A stretch of DNA of 64,000 bases from Amycolatopsis methanolica 239 (GTDB lineage Bacteria; Actinomycetota; Actinomycetes; Mycobacteriales; Pseudonocardiaceae), in assembly GCF_000739085.1 (NCBI RefSeq), contig NZ_CP009110.1, forward strand, positions 5,208,001 through 5,272,000. Direction: 5' to 3'. Made by a program: the position numbers and the translations under genes. Numbering within the stretch: position 1 is the first letter of the stretch; each line of letters begins with the position of its first letter. Shown piece by piece: positions 62,900 through 64,000 of the stretch. The notes below the pieces were generated by a model. That model was given only the letters and a program-made list of their open reading frames with translations, did not search any database and was not told where the DNA came from.

Positions 62900-64000
62900 C
62901 TACCCGGTGACCATCGGGTTGCTCTCCGCGGTCCCGGTCACGACGCTGTCGGCCGAGACGAAGGCGTTCGCCTTCGGGTCGTACAGGTGGACGCGGGCGG
63001 CGCCGACCTCGAAGTACATCCCCACCAGGTCGACCTCGCCGCGGGCCTCGGCGGCCGCGACCGTCGGATACTCCCGCAGCCGGTCCAGCTGCTGCAGGAT
63101 GTTGTGCAGCGCCAGCTGGTCGGCCTCGGACCCGGGCAGCGAGTCGCCGATCCGGATCGGCGCCTGCGTCTTCGCCCGCTCCAGGCTCGGCTCGGCGTGC
63201 CGGAGCCAGGACTCCAGCGCGGGCGCGCCTGCCGGCACGCCGCCAAGCAGCGCCTTCATCGCGCCGCACGACGAGTGGCCGCACACCACGATCTCGCGCA
63301 CCTTGAGCACCCCGACCGCGAACTCGACCGCGGCGCCGATGGACGCGTCCGAACCCGCCGCGCACGTCGCGTGGTCGGGCACCAGGTTGCCGATGTTGCG
63401 CACGGTGAACAGGTCGCCAGGACCGCTGCTGGTGATCAGGTTCGGCACGATCCGCGCGTCGCCGCAGGTGATGAACAGCGTCTCCGGGTTCTGCGTGTCG
63501 GCCAGCCTGCCCAGGATCGGGCGGACCAGCTGGGACGTGCGCCGCTCGAACTCGACCATGCCGCGCCGCATCGAGCTCTCCCGCGGCTGCCGCTGCTCCG
63601 GGACCTCGACCGGCTCCTCCTGCCGGGCCCGCTGCCAGTCCGACCAGGGGGCGAACCAGCGCGGCGCGATCCGCTGGGCCTTGGCCTTGTGCACGGTCGG
63701 CTCGCCTGCCTTGCCCCGCTCGAACCAGGGGTGCCCGATCTCGTCCACGATCACCTGGCCGCCCGCCTCCTCGTGGGAGTGTTGCCAGGCCGAGAGCGTG
63801 TCGAACGCCGCGTGGTCGAGGTAGTCCACGACGAGTTCGAGGGTCACCGTCGCGCCGCGCGGGATGGTGCCCAGTACCGAGGTCAGGCGCGGGATCGAGA
63901 GCGCGGACAACGCCCCCTCGACGACGACGCGCCACTTGTCGCCGTCGCGTTCGGCGTGGATGCCGGACCACAGGAGGCGGCGGAGCATGATCAGCGCGGC
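62900..64000 (-). CDS. SulP-carbonic anhydrase fusion, C-terminal part, cut by window edge
   Basis: The visible 367 codons stay open to base 64000 without a start needed at 63988. The first visible residues (AALIMLRRLLWSG) look like the end of a SulP transmembrane domain. Residues about 15-105 form a STAS-like domain. A beta-carbonic anhydrase follows, with zinc ligands and active site in FITCGDARIVPN and CGHSSCGAM. Such fusions occur in actinobacteria (Rv3273 type) and probably couple bicarbonate or anion transport to CO2 hydration at the membrane. The transporter half lies outside the window. Confidence 0.88.
   Translation of the reverse strand, partial: AALIMLRRLLWSGIHAERDGDKWRVVVEGALSALSIPRLTSVLGTIPRGATVTLELVVDYLDHAAFDTLSAWQHSHEEAGGQVIVDEIGHPWFERGKAGEPTVHKAKAQRIAPRWFAPWSDWQRARQEEPVEVPEQRQPRESSMRRGMVEFERRTSQLVRPILGRLADTQNPETLFITCGDARIVPNLITSSGPGDLFTVRNIGNLVPDHATCAAGSDASIGAAVEFAVGVLKVREIVVCGHSSCGAMKALLGGVPAGAPALESWLRHAEPSLERAKTQAPIRIGDSLPGSEADQLALHNILQQLDRLREYPTVAAAEARGEVDLVGMYFEVGAARVHLYDPKANAFVSADSVVTGTAESNPMVTG

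Overview
The window is high-GC actinobacterial chromosome, most likely from the Pseudonocardiaceae and probably Amycolatopsis-like. Supporting markers are a WhiB-family protein, F420-type oxidoreductases, a class II DAHP synthase, PriA in place of HisA/TrpF, a PASTA kinase next to an Rv2175c-type protein, a WS/DGAT acyltransferase and a SulP-carbonic anhydrase fusion. Several blocks keep gene order known from mycobacteria (nadABC - his - trp - lgt; idsA-like - Rv2175c - pknL - aroG), but the order is interrupted here by accessory genes. The genus is an inference from gene content; no rRNA or tRNA gene is in the window.

Layout. 1-4.9 kb: small regulator/enzyme pairs (HxlR with an ABM-truncated haemoglobin fusion, XRE-cupin with azlCD, AraC-like with a VOC protein, PIG-L deacetylase). 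4.9-13.4 kb: polyprenyl synthase, F420-type oxidoreductase, Rv2175c-like protein, PknL-like kinase, WS/DGAT, RNA-ligase-like phosphoesterase and aroG. 13.4-21.2 kb: acetyltransferase, secreted serine protease and gltBD. 21.4-24.4 kb: cobalamin riboswitch followed by a btuFCD-type B12 importer. 24.4-26.8 kb: a decay zone with an ABC-ATPase tail remnant, a broken SDR gene, an over-long DapB-fold gene and a frameshifted membrane protein. 26.8-34.5 kb: lgt, two small genes, then trpE-trpM-trpC-trpB-trpA. 34.5-39 kb: TetR, hisI, hisF, hisA/priA and hisH with two inserted genes. 39-46.5 kb: an island (split transketolase, the C half frameshifted, divergent from soxR; DUF2695; kptA; GNAT; TetR; MMPL) separating hisH from hisB. 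46.5-49.6 kb: hisD-hisC-hisB plus a tiny membrane gene. 49.7-55.8 kb: nitrilase, response regulator, EccE-like protein, ROK regulator, RibD-like fusion and histidine kinase. 55.9-60.1 kb: nadABC divergent from nrtR. 60.1-64 kb: LON-domain protein, WhiB-like protein, DUF2567, bioD and the C-terminal part of a SulP-carbonic anhydrase cut by the window edge.

Metabolically the window holds nitrogen assimilation (gltBD), the shikimate entry step (aroG), most of tryptophan and histidine synthesis tied together by PriA, NAD synthesis under an NrtR-type repressor, and B12 uptake under a riboswitch. Many adjacent same-strand genes overlap by 4 bases (ATGA or GTGA), which indicates translational coupling. 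The least explained structures are two intergenic arrays of 21-bp repeats pointing away from a common centre, a 24-bp minisatellite at the 3' end of soxR, and a recurring TCCACWGTGGA palindrome.
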